64,000 nt of DNA from Paenibacillus sp. CF384 (lineage in GTDB: Bacteria > Bacillota > Bacilli > Paenibacillales > Paenibacillaceae): positions 124,001 to 188,000 of the forward strand of contig NZ_FNNV01000004.1 in assembly GCF_900106745.1 (NCBI RefSeq). Direction: 5' to 3'. The position numbers and the translations under genes were made by a program. Every line of letters begins with the position of its first letter. The first letter of the stretch is position 1. Positions 35,769-43,715 of this stretch are shown here, piece by piece. A model generated the notes under the pieces. The model was not told where the DNA came from and made no database searches. It worked only from the letters and a program-made list of their open reading frames with translations.

Positions 35769-36950
35769 ATGCCCAATTCATCCGAGAACGAATATGCACA
35801 TGTAAAGGCATCTCGACCCTATCCAATCCTCGATAACTCGCCGGTAGATGCTTTTGATAGAATTACGAGTCTGGCAGCACAGCTTCTGAGCGTCCCGTTA
35901 TGCATGATTATGTTCGATGATGAGGACCGAATCTGGGTGAAATCGAGTTATGGCACTGATCTTCGCGAGATCGAGAGGAATTCCGGTCTATGCGGTGCAG
36001 CTATCTATTGTAGTCAGCCCTATATTGTGGAGGATGTATGTCTTGATAATGATGCGAGTAAGGAGCCTCTTATCGATGGTCAGAACGGTATTCGCTTCTA
36101 TGCGGGAGTGCCGTTAACCGGTCGTGACGGGCAGCATCTAGGCGTTCTTTGCGTACTGGATTATAAGCCGCGGCATATTTCAGTTGAAGACATCGGTATC
36201 CTTGAGACACTTGCCCAAGTCGTAATGGATGAGCTGGAGCTTAAACGGATTGCGGATGAGCTGCGGACAGAGGAGCTCAGGCAACATTTCAGCAAATTGC
36301 ATGTTTCTCAGCAGCTGGCGGCCGGATTAGCGCATGAAATTCGGAATCCGCTTACAGCGGTGAAAGGGTTTCTACAGTTGATGGGCTCGCGCTCCGAGTT
36401 TCGATCCTATATCGAAATTATGACGGAGGAGCTGAACCAGATCGAGGCGCTCACCAAAGAATTTATTTTGCTGTCGAGACCCTATCCTTCCGTGAAGTTT
36501 GTGAAACGCGAGCCGCTTAGTATCATCAGGCAGGTACAGTCCGTGCTATCGACCGAAGCGCTGCAGAACGGAGTTTCCATCGAGGTGGAAGTTGAAGGGC
36601 CGGGGAACTTTTACCTGTATTGCGACGAGCAGCTGCTCAAACGAGCCATTATCAATGTTGTCAAGAATGGGATTGACGCCATGCCGGATGGCGGCGTGGT
36701 GAAAGTGACGTGTGTGGATACAGGCAATCGTGTCATCATTCGGGTAGCGGATACGGGACGCGGCATTGAACCTGAACGTATTCCATATTTGGGACAACCC
36801 TACTATGGGACGAAAGAACAAGGTATTGGACTTGGATTAATGACCAGTTACAAAATCATTCATGAGCATCACGGTGAGATCGAAATTACGAGTGAGTTGA
36901 ATCGTGGAACTGTCGTCGAGATCAGCTTGCCAGCTATTTACGATGCTTAA
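35769..36950 (+). CDS. GAF-domain sensor histidine kinase
   Basis: A soluble kinase of 393 residues from ATG 35769 (422 from GTG 35682). A GAF domain (about 20-160: VPLCMIMFDDEDRIWVKSSYG, RFYAGVPLTGRDGQHLGVLCVLD) precedes HisKA with His189 (GLAHEIRNPLTAVKGFLQL) and the ATPase domain (VVKNGIDAMPDGG, ADTGRGIEP, GIGLGLMTSYKI). The layout resembles sporulation-type kinases. ATG 35769 was chosen because it follows GAAAGG and leaves room for a promoter after the ComA-like box, which is only eight bases from GTG 35682. Confidence 0.85.
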   Translation: MPNSSENEYAHVKASRPYPILDNSPVDAFDRITSLAAQLLSVPLCMIMFDDEDRIWVKSSYGTDLREIERNSGLCGAAIYCSQPYIVEDVCLDNDASKEPLIDGQNGIRFYAGVPLTGRDGQHLGVLCVLDYKPRHISVEDIGILETLAQVVMDELELKRIADELRTEELRQHFSKLHVSQQLAAGLAHEIRNPLTAVKGFLQLMGSRSEFRSYIEIMTEELNQIEALTKEFILLSRPYPSVKFVKREPLSIIRQVQSVLSTEALQNGVSIEVEVEGPGNFYLYCDEQLLKRAIINVVKNGIDAMPDGGVVKVTCVDTGNRVIIRVADTGRGIEPERIPYLGQPYYGTKEQGIGLGLMTSYKIIHEHHGEIEITSELNRGTVVEISLPAIYDA

Positions 36951-36956
36951 ATCATA

Positions 36957-37000
36957 AACCCGCATGTACCGCCATGAAGCGGAACATGCGGGTTTATTTT
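36957..37000. terminator. Bidirectional terminator between convergent genes
   Basis: AAACCCGCATGT pairs with ACATGCGGGTTT, with an inner CCGC/GCGG pairing and ATTTT after it. It serves the GAF kinase gene and the DUF6220 gene. Confidence 0.85.
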
Positions 37001-37004
37001 GCTA

Positions 37005-37388
37005 TCATGTGCGGCGCCAAATCAGATAAGAGCGCTTCACCGTGGAGACGGACAACCAAAGCAGAATCAAGGCGATGACAGGATGGGTAGCGGCGAAGTA
37101 CGGGAGCTTCTCGCTCAAATGGGCGGTCGCATACTGGGCCATCACGAGAACGAGCATGGTTAATCCGATCCAGCGAACGGCTCCGCGCACGCGGCCGAAG
37201 AAGGACAGGACGAATATCGCCAGCGGCACCGGTTCGATAATATGGACGAAATTCTTATGATCGGACCAGTGCGAGCCATCAATAAACGTAGCCATTCCGG
37301 CTATGTACACTTGAATGACAATACAAGCTGCAAATAATACCGCAAGCAAAAAGATCGTCAAGCGCAAATAACGATTGCCTTCGGGCAT
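37005..37388 (-). CDS. DUF6220 family membrane protein
   Basis: A 127-residue protein with four predicted helices: 8-30, 48-64 (HIIEPVPLAIFVLSFFG), 70-86 and 98-114. The pattern GMATFIDGSHWSDHKNFVHIIE in the first loop is typical of DUF6220. Function unknown. It is convergent with the GAF kinase and transcribed away from araR. Confidence 0.75.
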   Translation of the reverse strand: MPEGNRYLRLTIFLLAVLFAACIVIQVYIAGMATFIDGSHWSDHKNFVHIIEPVPLAIFVLSFFGRVRGAVRWIGLTMLVLVMAQYATAHLSEKLPYFAATHPVIALILLWLSVSTVKRSYLIWRRT

Positions 37389-37511
37389 GCAAATCCTCCT
37401 CTCAAAATGGCCTTGCTGCTATCATCTTACTGCTGTCTGATCGTGTTTGTAAATTGTGCGTGGGTCTAGTTTTTGGATCACATGGAGCTAGCGATGGTCC
37501 TCATCCTTCTT

Positions 37512-37527
37512 GTATGTACGTACAAGT
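37512..37527. promoter_or_regulatory. AraR-type operator upstream of araR
   Basis: GTATGTACGTACAAGT matches the perfect palindrome at 38734 (ACTTGTACGTACAAGT) in 13 of 16 positions. A further half site, TACAAGTT, lies at about 37552. It points to autoregulation of araR. Confidence 0.7.
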
Positions 37528-37592
37528 TGAGTGCATGCTATACTACAACCATACAAGTTGGCGGAAACAACAGAAAATAGAGGTGCTTGGCC

Positions 37593-38723
37593 ATGAAGGA
37601 ACAGCTTCCACCCAAATACATACAGCTCAAAGAAGAAATTGTCTCATGGATCGCAATGGCTCAGTTTAAGCCCCATGATAAGCTTCCATCCGAGAATGAA
37701 ATCGCATCGCGGTTCGGCTTCAGCCGGCAGACCGTTCGTCAAGCGCTTGGCGACTTGGAAGCCGAAGGCTGGTTATACCGTGCTCAGGGGAAAGGAACCT
37801 TTGTTTCGGATGCCGAGAGGGGCCAGTCTCGTACGGAGCCTCAGCAGAAGCTGACGATTGGGATGATGACGACGCATATTTCGGATTATATCTTCCCCAC
37901 GATCGTGCGCGGGGTTGAATCCGAGCTGCGGAAGCAGGGCGCCCGATTGCTGCTCTCCAGCACCGAGAATGAGAAGTCGCGGGAGCGGGAGAATCTGGAG
38001 TCTATGCTGCTTCAGCAGCAGCTTGGCGGTCTGATCATTGAGCCTACCAAGAGTGCGGAGGGCAATCCGAATTTGGATTATTTTCTCGCGCTGGAGGCGC
38101 GGAATATTCCTTATGTCATGCTCAATGAGCGGTACAGCGATCTGGATGCGGTCTGCTTGAAGGTGGATGATGAGCTTGGCGGCTTCCGTGCGGTAGAGCA
38201 TCTTGTTAAGCATGGACATCAGCGAATAGCGGGATTCTTCAAGACGGATGACTTCCAAGGCGTGCACCGAATGCGGGGCTTTATGCGAGGGTTCAGGGAG
38301 AGGAAGCTTACCCTTCAGCCTGAGTATATCATCCGTTATACGACGGAGGAGAAGTTAGTTAAGCCTGCTGCAATGCTGGCTGAGCTGCTGCTGCGTGACC
38401 CGTCGGAGCGTCCCACGGCTATTGTATGCTATAACGACGAGCTGGCCGTGCGGCTGCTGGATGTCATTCGTCGCAGCGGGCTAAGTATCCCAAGTGATTT
38501 GTCCATGATCGGCTTCGATGATGCCACGCTTGCGACAGCAACGGAAGTGAAGCTTACGACGTTCGAGCATCCCAAGACGAAGATGGGTGAGGATGCGGTA
38601 GCGCTATTGATGTCTATCATCGAGCAGCGCGGCGGCCAGGAGCGTATTGCGGATGTGATCTATGAACCGAAGCTGATCATACGTGATTCTACCGGTCCTG
38701 TTCCGGTACAGGCCGCAAATTAA
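37593..38723 (+). CDS. araR: Arabinose repressor AraR (GntR DNA-binding domain, LacI-type sensor)
   Basis: A 376-residue repressor. The N-terminal GntR winged helix (KLPSENEIASRFGFSRQTVRQALGDLEAEGWLY) is fused to a periplasmic-binding-protein-like domain (LTIGMMTTHISDYIFPTIVRG, CYNDELAVRLLDVIRRSG, MIGFDDATLAT), the AraR architecture. It should release DNA when arabinose binds. ATG 37593 follows GAGGTG. AraR-type palindromes lie both upstream of it and just after it, in front of araD. Confidence 0.92.
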   Translation: MKEQLPPKYIQLKEEIVSWIAMAQFKPHDKLPSENEIASRFGFSRQTVRQALGDLEAEGWLYRAQGKGTFVSDAERGQSRTEPQQKLTIGMMTTHISDYIFPTIVRGVESELRKQGARLLLSSTENEKSRERENLESMLLQQQLGGLIIEPTKSAEGNPNLDYFLALEARNIPYVMLNERYSDLDAVCLKVDDELGGFRAVEHLVKHGHQRIAGFFKTDDFQGVHRMRGFMRGFRERKLTLQPEYIIRYTTEEKLVKPAAMLAELLLRDPSERPTAIVCYNDELAVRLLDVIRRSGLSIPSDLSMIGFDDATLATATEVKLTTFEHPKTKMGEDAVALLMSIIEQRGGQERIADVIYEPKLIIRDSTGPVPVQAAN

Positions 38724-38726
38724 GTC

Positions 38727-38755
38727 GTGACACACTTGTACGTACAAGTTATAAT
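38727..38755 (+). promoter_or_regulatory. araD promoter with AraR operator as spacer
   Basis: GTGACA (38727-38732), a 17-bp spacer and TATAAT (38750-38755) form a strong promoter. The spacer is filled by the perfect 16-bp palindrome ACTTGTACGTACAAGT (38734-38749). Bound AraR would therefore cover the promoter core. Confidence 0.85.
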
Positions 38756-38794
38756 GGGCTTACTATTGACCTGGTGATGGGAGATTGAAGGCGT

Positions 38795-39490
38795 ATGTTG
38801 GAAGCATTGAAGCAAGCGGTATGGGAAGCGAATATGGAGCTGCCCCGCTACGGACTTGTAACGTTCACTTGGGGAAATGTGAGCGGCATTGACCGCGAAA
38901 GCGGATTGGTTGCCATTAAGCCGAGCGGAGTGCCATATGAGGAGCTGCGTGCTGAGCAGATCGTTCTGGTGGATTTGGAAGGGCATGTTGTGGAGGGCAA
39001 TCTTCGTCCCTCCTCAGATACGCCGACGCATGTGGCGCTATATAAGGCATTTCAGGGGATTGGCGGCATTGTGCATACCCACTCGCCATGGGCTACGAGC
39101 TGGGCGCAAGCGGGACGCGCGATTCCGGCGCTGGGCACGACGCATGCGGATTATTTTTACGGAGAAATCCCATGCACGCGTCCGATGACGGAGGCTGAAA
39201 TTGATGGCGCTTACGAGCTGGAAACGGGCAATGTCATCATTGAGACCTTCGTGAAAGGCGGCATCGATCCGGTTCAGGTGCCAGCTGCACTCGTGTATAG
39301 TCATGCACCATTCTGCTGGGGGAAGGACGCGCATAATGCGGTCCATAACGCCGTCGTCGTAGAGGAAGCGGCCAAGATGGCGCTGCATACCTTTCAGTTA
39401 AATCCGCAGGTTCAGCCGATGGATCAGCACCTGCTCGATCGTCATTATTTGCGCAAGCATGGCAAGCATGCGTATTACGGGCAGAAGTAG
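38795..39490 (+). CDS. araD: L-ribulose-5-phosphate 4-epimerase
   Basis: A 231-residue class II aldolase-fold epimerase. Family motifs [48 protein letters not shown] (zinc-binding His pair) and [14 protein letters not shown] are present. It makes D-xylulose-5-phosphate in arabinose use. It has its own AraR-controlled promoter and is followed by araB 87 bases later. Confidence 0.95.
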   Translation: MLEALKQAVWEANMELPRYGLVTFTWGNVSGIDRESGLVAIKPSGVPYEELRAEQIVLVDLEGHVVEGNLRPSSDTPTHVALYKAFQGIGGIVHTHSPWATSWAQAGRAIPALGTTHADYFYGEIPCTRPMTEAEIDGAYELETGNVIIETFVKGGIDPVQVPAALVYSHAPFCWGKDAHNAVHNAVVVEEAAKMALHTFQLNPQVQPMDQHLLDRHYLRKHGKHAYYGQK

Positions 39491-39577
39491 CAGGTTGGGA
39501 GTACAGCTTTGTGAGTCGTCGTCAGCATAATCGTCGGAAGTCGCAGTGTACACTATTCTATTCTAGGAGGCCTAATC

Positions 39578-41257
39578 ATGAATATTAAATATGCAATCGG
39601 TGTTGACTATGGTACGGAGTCTGGCCGCGCGGTGCTTGTTCGATTGTCCGATGGAGCCGAGATTGCCGAGCATGTCACGCCTTATCGTCACAACGTAATT
39701 GATGAGCGTTTGCCTGAAACGGGATTGAAATTGGAGCATGATTGGGCGCTGCAGCACCCTGCCGACTATATTGAGGTATTGGAGCAATCCGTGCCGGCGG
39801 TTGTGCGTGAATCCGGTATAGATCCTGCCGATATTATCGGACTGGGGATTGATTTCACCGCGTGTACAATGCTGCCGATTAATGAAGCGGGTCAGCCGCT
39901 GTGCTTCGATCCGGCTTACAAGGAGAATCCGCATAGCTGGGTGAAGCTGTGGAAGCATCATGCGGCTCAGGATGAGGCGAACCGCATTAATGAAATTGCA
40001 GCGGCACGCGGAGAAGCGTTCCTGCCTCGCTACGGCGGCAAAATCTCCTCGGAGTGGATGCTCGCGAAAGTATGGCAAATTCTGAATGAAGCACCGGATA
40101 TCTATGAAACGGCCGATCAATTCGTTGAGGCGACCGACTGGGTCGTCGGTCAAATGACGGGCAACATTGTGCGCAACAGCTGCACGGCCGGCTACAAAGC
40201 GGTCTGGCATAAGCAGGACGGCTATCCGAATCGCGCCTTCTTGAAAGCGCTTGACGAGCGGCTTGAAGATTTGGCGGAAACGAAGCTGCGCGGCGATGTT
40301 CTTCCGCTCGGCACGAAGGCCGGCGAGCTTACGGCTGAGATGGCTGCACGTATGGGGCTTGCTGCCGGCACTGCTATTGCAGTCGGCAACGTCGATGCAC
40401 ATGCGGCCGTTCCAGCGGTTGGCGTAGTGACACCCGGCAAGCTGGTTATGGCGATGGGCACGTCGATCTGCCACATGCTGCTTGGATCGGAAGAGAAACA
40501 AGTGGAAGGCATGTGCGGCGTAGTGGAAGACGGCATCATTCCGGGTTATTTTGGCTATGAGGCGGGTCAATCGGCGGTTGGGGATATTTTTGCCTGGTAT
40601 GTGGATGAGGCGGTTCCGGCCTATGTCGTTGATGCGGCCAAAGGTGAAGGAATCAGCGTCCACGAATGGTTGGAGAAGGCGGCAGCCGAGCTGAATGTCG
40701 GCGAATCCGGCGTGCTCGCGCTCGACTGGTGGAACGGCAACCGCTCCGTGCTTGTCGACACGAACTTGACCGGCATGCTGGTCGGGCTGACGCTGCTGAC
40801 GAAACCGCAGGAAATTTACCGCGCTTTGCTGGAAGCAACGGCATTCGGCACGCGCAAAATCATCGATGCTTTCCACAGCAACGGCGTGGAAGTGCACGAG
40901 CTGTACGCCTGCGGCGGCTTGCCGCAGAAGAACCGTCTGCTGATGCAAATCTACGCAGACGTCACGAACCGCGAGATCAAGATCGCGGCTTCGAAGCAAA
41001 CGCCAGCGCTCGGCGCCGCGATGTTCGGCGCAGTCGCAGCCGGAGCGAGCAAAGGCGGCTACGACAGCGTCGTCGACGCGGCGGCAGCCATGGCCCGCGT
41101 GCGCAAGGAAACGTTCAAGCCGATCCCGGCGAACGTTGCCGTCTACGAGAAGCTGTACGCCGAGTACAACCTGCTGCACGACTATTACGGCCGAGGCGCG
41201 AACGATGTCATGAAGCGCCTGAAGGCGATCAAGGAAGAAGCGAGCAGCACTTTATAA
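39578..41257 (+). CDS. araB: Ribulokinase
   Basis: A 559-residue FGGY-family kinase starting [20 protein letters not shown], with [24 protein letters not shown] and the C-terminal [22 protein letters not shown] motif of AraB. It phosphorylates L-ribulose. ATG 39578 follows AGGAGG. The expected partner araA (arabinose isomerase) is not found next to it; a terminator and repeats follow. Confidence 0.95.
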   Translation: MNIKYAIGVDYGTESGRAVLVRLSDGAEIAEHVTPYRHNVIDERLPETGLKLEHDWALQHPADYIEVLEQSVPAVVRESGIDPADIIGLGIDFTACTMLPINEAGQPLCFDPAYKENPHSWVKLWKHHAAQDEANRINEIAAARGEAFLPRYGGKISSEWMLAKVWQILNEAPDIYETADQFVEATDWVVGQMTGNIVRNSCTAGYKAVWHKQDGYPNRAFLKALDERLEDLAETKLRGDVLPLGTKAGELTAEMAARMGLAAGTAIAVGNVDAHAAVPAVGVVTPGKLVMAMGTSICHMLLGSEEKQVEGMCGVVEDGIIPGYFGYEAGQSAVGDIFAWYVDEAVPAYVVDAAKGEGISVHEWLEKAAAELNVGESGVLALDWWNGNRSVLVDTNLTGMLVGLTLLTKPQEIYRALLEATAFGTRKIIDAFHSNGVEVHELYACGGLPQKNRLLMQIYADVTNREIKIAASKQTPALGAAMFGAVAAGASKGGYDSVVDAAAAMARVRKETFKPIPANVAVYEKLYAEYNLLHDYYGRGANDVMKRLKAIKEEASSTL

Positions 41258-41264
41258 ATTATAG

Positions 41265-41310
41265 AAGCGGATGGAGCAGCCGAAAGGCTGCGCATCCGCT
41301 TTTTTTTTTG
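41265..41310 (+). terminator. Intrinsic terminator after araB
   Basis: AGCGGATG and CATCCGCT pair around an inner GCAGCC/GGCTGC stem, followed by ten T. Confidence 0.92.
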
Positions 41311-41320
41311 GTCGAAAAGA

Positions 41321-41690
41321 AGCTGAGAGTCGGGAAAAGCGACTCTCAGTAGTTCAACTAACCAGTTGGCGCTGTGAGTGGAAGTGAGAGACGGAAAAAC
41401 CTACTCTCACCGCTGAAATCGCGCCGAAAAGAGGCTGAGAGTCGGGAAAAGCGACTCTCAGCGGTTCAACTAACCTGGTTGGCGCGGTGAGTGGAAGTGA
41501 GAGTCGTGAAATCCTACTCTCACCGCCGAAATCGCGCCGAAAAGAAGCTGAGAGTCGGGAAAAGCGACTCTCAGCGGTTCAACTAACCTGGTTGGCGCTG
41601 TGAGTGGAAGTGAGAGTCGGAAAAACCTACTCTCACCGCCGAAACCGCGCTAAAAAGAAGCTGAGAGTCGGGAAATGAGACTCTCAGTAG
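41321..41690. repeat. Phased CTGAGAGTCG / GTGAGAG hairpin series (7 palindromes)
   Basis: Two palindromes alternate: CTGAGAGTCG, 7 nt, CGACTCTCAG and GTGAGAGTCG..TACTCTCAC. Their GAGAG cores start at 41325, 41386, 41437, 41499, 41550, 41612 and 41663, spaced 61, 51, 62, 51, 62 and 51 bp. The composite unit is 112-113 bp. One segment carries CGCGCCGAAAAGAAG, similar to CCACCGAAATGAAG in the 20.5 kb series, so both are one family. Confidence 0.94.
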
Positions 41691-41730
41691 TCAAACTAAC
41701 CAATCTGGCTCCGGCTGTGGCTGACACTCA

Positions 41731-42140
41731 GATTCTCCCGGTGTAGGCGGAATAGTCGCTTACACCGGGAGATCAGTGCGAGCAAGGAGCGAATGTGGAG
41801 CACTGGCGGCATCGAAAGCGGTATATCCGCTAAAGTGGATCAAATCTAGCTAGTTTGTCTGCTGTAAGCGGAATAGCCGCTTACAGCAGGAGAAAGGTGC
41901 GAGAAAGGATCGAAAATGGAGCACTGACAGCAACGAAAGCGGTATATCCGCTAAAGTGGATCAAATCTAGCTAGTTTGTCTGCTGTAAGCGGAATAGCCG
42001 CTTACAGCAGGAAAAAGGTGTGAGCAAGGAGCAAATGTGGAGCACTGGCGGCAACGAAAGCGGTATATCCGCTAAAGTGCATTAAATCTAGCTAGTTTGT
42101 CTGCTGTAAGCGGAATAGCCGCTTACAGCAGGAATTAGTG
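41731..42140. repeat. 121-bp tandem units with GTAAGCGG and AGCGG hairpins (about 3.4 copies)
   Basis: GTAAGCGG, AATAG, CCGCTTAC begins at 41743 (variant), 41864, 41985 and 42106, exactly 121 bp apart. A second palindrome AGCGGTATATCCGCT lies in each unit, 47 bp before the next first hairpin. The rest of the unit is strongly conserved. No gene is seen between 41311 and 42338. Confidence 0.93.
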
Positions 42141-42293
42141 CGAGAAACAAGCGAATGTGGAACATTGGCGACAACGAGCGGTATTATCATTGGGAGAATG
42201 GTAAGGGAAAATAGTAGTCGGCCTTAATGGCTCGTCCGCGAGGAGAGCGGCGAAGCGGCCGGCTCCAACACGGCCAGCTCCAAAACAGCAAAA

Positions 42294-42327
42294 ACCCGCC
42301 TGCAGTTACTGACTGCGGGCGGGTTCT
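42294..42327 (-). terminator. Intrinsic terminator of the glycine-rich protein gene
   Basis: AACCCGCC and GGCGGGTT pair around GCAGT/ACTGC. On the minus strand the stem is followed by a T-rich stretch. Confidence 0.8.
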
Positions 42328-42338
42328 TGCTGTGCAGG

Positions 42339-43256
42339 TTAGCCTTGGTTGTTTTCCTCCAAGCGCTGGAGTTGTTCGTAGTTATTCTCGATCTGGTCGG
42401 GGTGAAGACCGAAATGCTGATCATCACTGCGTGGACCGCCAAATGGGGATACGGTGAGCTCCAGTCCGACGGTGTCGTTGAATTGAACCGGCAGGTACAG
42501 CAGCGACTCCGGAATACGGCGACCGTTGAGACGCAGTATGGTGTCGACACTGCCAACGGTAGTAACGCCATTGACGGATATGATTCGGCCGTTATTGCCG
42601 AAGCGTACAACGCCTGTGCCTGCGAGCGCCTGTGCAACGGTCATTCCCGGGAAGTGTCTTACATTATACACCTGTGTTACCCAAGGGAAGAACGTTCCGC
42701 CGTTAATAACAACTCGCACAAACCGCTGTCCCGGTCCTGGGAATGGCCCCGGTCCCGGAATCGGAATAGGGATCGGAATTGGAATCGGGAATGGTCCCGG
42801 TCCTGGGAATGGTGGAGGCGGGAATGGTCCCGGTCCTGGGAATGGTGGAGGTGGGAAAGGCCCCGGTCCAGGTGGAAACGGTCCCGGACCTGGAGGAAAT
42901 GGCCCCGGTCCCGGTCCCGGTCCAGGACCTGGCCCCGGGCCAGGCCCTGGCGGAAAGCCGCCGCCGCCCCCGCCAGGGAAGCCGCCGCCCCCGCCAGGGA
43001 AGCCGCCGCCCCCGCCGGGGAAGCCACCGCCTCCGCCGGGGAAGCCGCCGCCTCCGCCAGGGAAGCCGCCGCCTCCGCCAGGGAAGCCGCCGCCCCCGCC
43101 GGGGAAGCCGCCGCCCCCGCCGCCAGGGAACATGCCACCACCGGGAAGCATACTGCCGCCGCCGCCGGGAAACGCGCGTGGTCCGCCGCAGCCGCAATCC
43201 GAATATTTACTGGCGTAGCCGGCAGGCGCACCAGGAATATACGTGTAGGTATTCAT
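42339..43256 (-). CDS. Glycine/proline-rich repeat protein with C-terminal beta-grasp-like domain
   Basis: A 305-residue protein. After a short N-terminus with DCGCGG, residues about 30-115 repeat FPGGGGG (7 residues, 21-bp DNA unit, about eight copies). A PGPGPG tract and FPPPPFPGPGPFP / PIPIPIP repeats reach about 185. The C-terminal 120 residues (VVINGGTFFPWVTQVY, MTVAQALAGTGVV, ILRLNGRRIPESLLY) resemble a DUF4430/SLBB-like fold. No signal peptide is seen, so a spore-coat or exosporium role is possible but unproven. ATG 43256 was chosen because AAAAGGAG lies upstream; ATG 43280 overlaps it. Confidence 0.7.
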   Translation of the reverse strand: MNTYTYIPGAPAGYASKYSDCGCGGPRAFPGGGGSMLPGGGMFPGGGGGGFPGGGGGFPGGGGGFPGGGGGFPGGGGGFPGGGGGFPGGGGGFPGGGGGGFPPGPGPGPGPGPGPGPGPFPPGPGPFPPGPGPFPPPPFPGPGPFPPPPFPGPGPFPIPIPIPIPIPGPGPFPGPGQRFVRVVINGGTFFPWVTQVYNVRHFPGMTVAQALAGTGVVRFGNNGRIISVNGVTTVGSVDTILRLNGRRIPESLLYLPVQFNDTVGLELTVSPFGGPRSDDQHFGLHPDQIENNYEQLQRLEENNQG

Positions 43257-43413
43257 GTAGCAATCAAACTCCTTTTCCATAAGCGTGGATAGGTAATTGT
43301 CTCGGTTCAGTGTATGCGGCTATCGCCTATCTGGTGTTTGACTTTGACAGGTTTCAATACTATACGCCGACCTCTCGGTATACATATAGAGTTGGGAGAA
43401 AGGTGGCTGAACG

Positions 43414-43510
43414 ATGGGTTTCTATGTGGAGGCAGAGCGCCGTGTAAACGTGTACGTCGAAGATGCCGGATACGGCTGGCCGGCCCCCAAACCTCGATCT
43501 ATGACTGCAA
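43414..43510 (+). pseudogene. Possible 5' remnant of an alpha/beta hydrolase gene
   Basis: ATG 43414, preceded by AAGGTGG, starts MGFYVEAERRVNVYVEDAGYGWP, which looks like the first beta strands of alpha/beta hydrolases. After about 25 codons the similarity stops and the frame runs into a terminator and 28-bp repeats. It is probably a truncated gene or a chance match. Confidence 0.3.
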
Positions 43511-43522
43511 AGAGACGGCGAA

Positions 43523-43561
43523 AAGCCCCTCCAATTGCAGCAACTGCAATCAGAGGGGCTA
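43523..43561 (-). terminator. Intrinsic terminator of the chemoreceptor gene
   Basis: AGCCCCTC and GAGGGGCT pair around ATTGCAG/CTGCAAT. On the minus strand TTTT follows the stem. Confidence 0.8.
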
Positions 43562-43583
43562 ACCCAGCCGCTCAACTTATTCC

Positions 43584-43715
43584 ATTACCGCACTCGAACA
43601 TCGCTCAATGCATTACCGCACTCGAACATCGCTCAATGCATTACCGCACTCGAACATCGCTCTCCATTACCGCACTCGAACTTCACTCCACTTCCATTAC
43701 CGCTTGCGAGCTTCG
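43584..43715. repeat. 28-bp direct repeats overlapping the chemoreceptor 3' end
   Basis: ATTACCGCACTCGAACATCG recurs at 43584, 43612 and 43640, then in shorter or diverged form at 43666 and 43696. The period is 28 bp, then 26 and 30. The last copy overlaps the stop region of the chemoreceptor gene, so the array probably grew from that gene's end. Confidence 0.85.

Noticed and set aside
20546..42140. Hairpin series as CRISPR arrays
   Set aside because: Spacers are short, partly conserved between units and alternate in length, and no cas gene is present in the window.
42526..43218. Plus-strand frame rich in GPGPG/PPPPGK opposite the glycine-rich gene
   Set aside because: It mirrors the repeat DNA; the minus strand has the ribosome binding site, a terminator and a non-repetitive C-terminal domain.
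43584..43715. 28-bp repeats as a CRISPR array
   Set aside because: Repeats are directly contiguous, without unique spacers.
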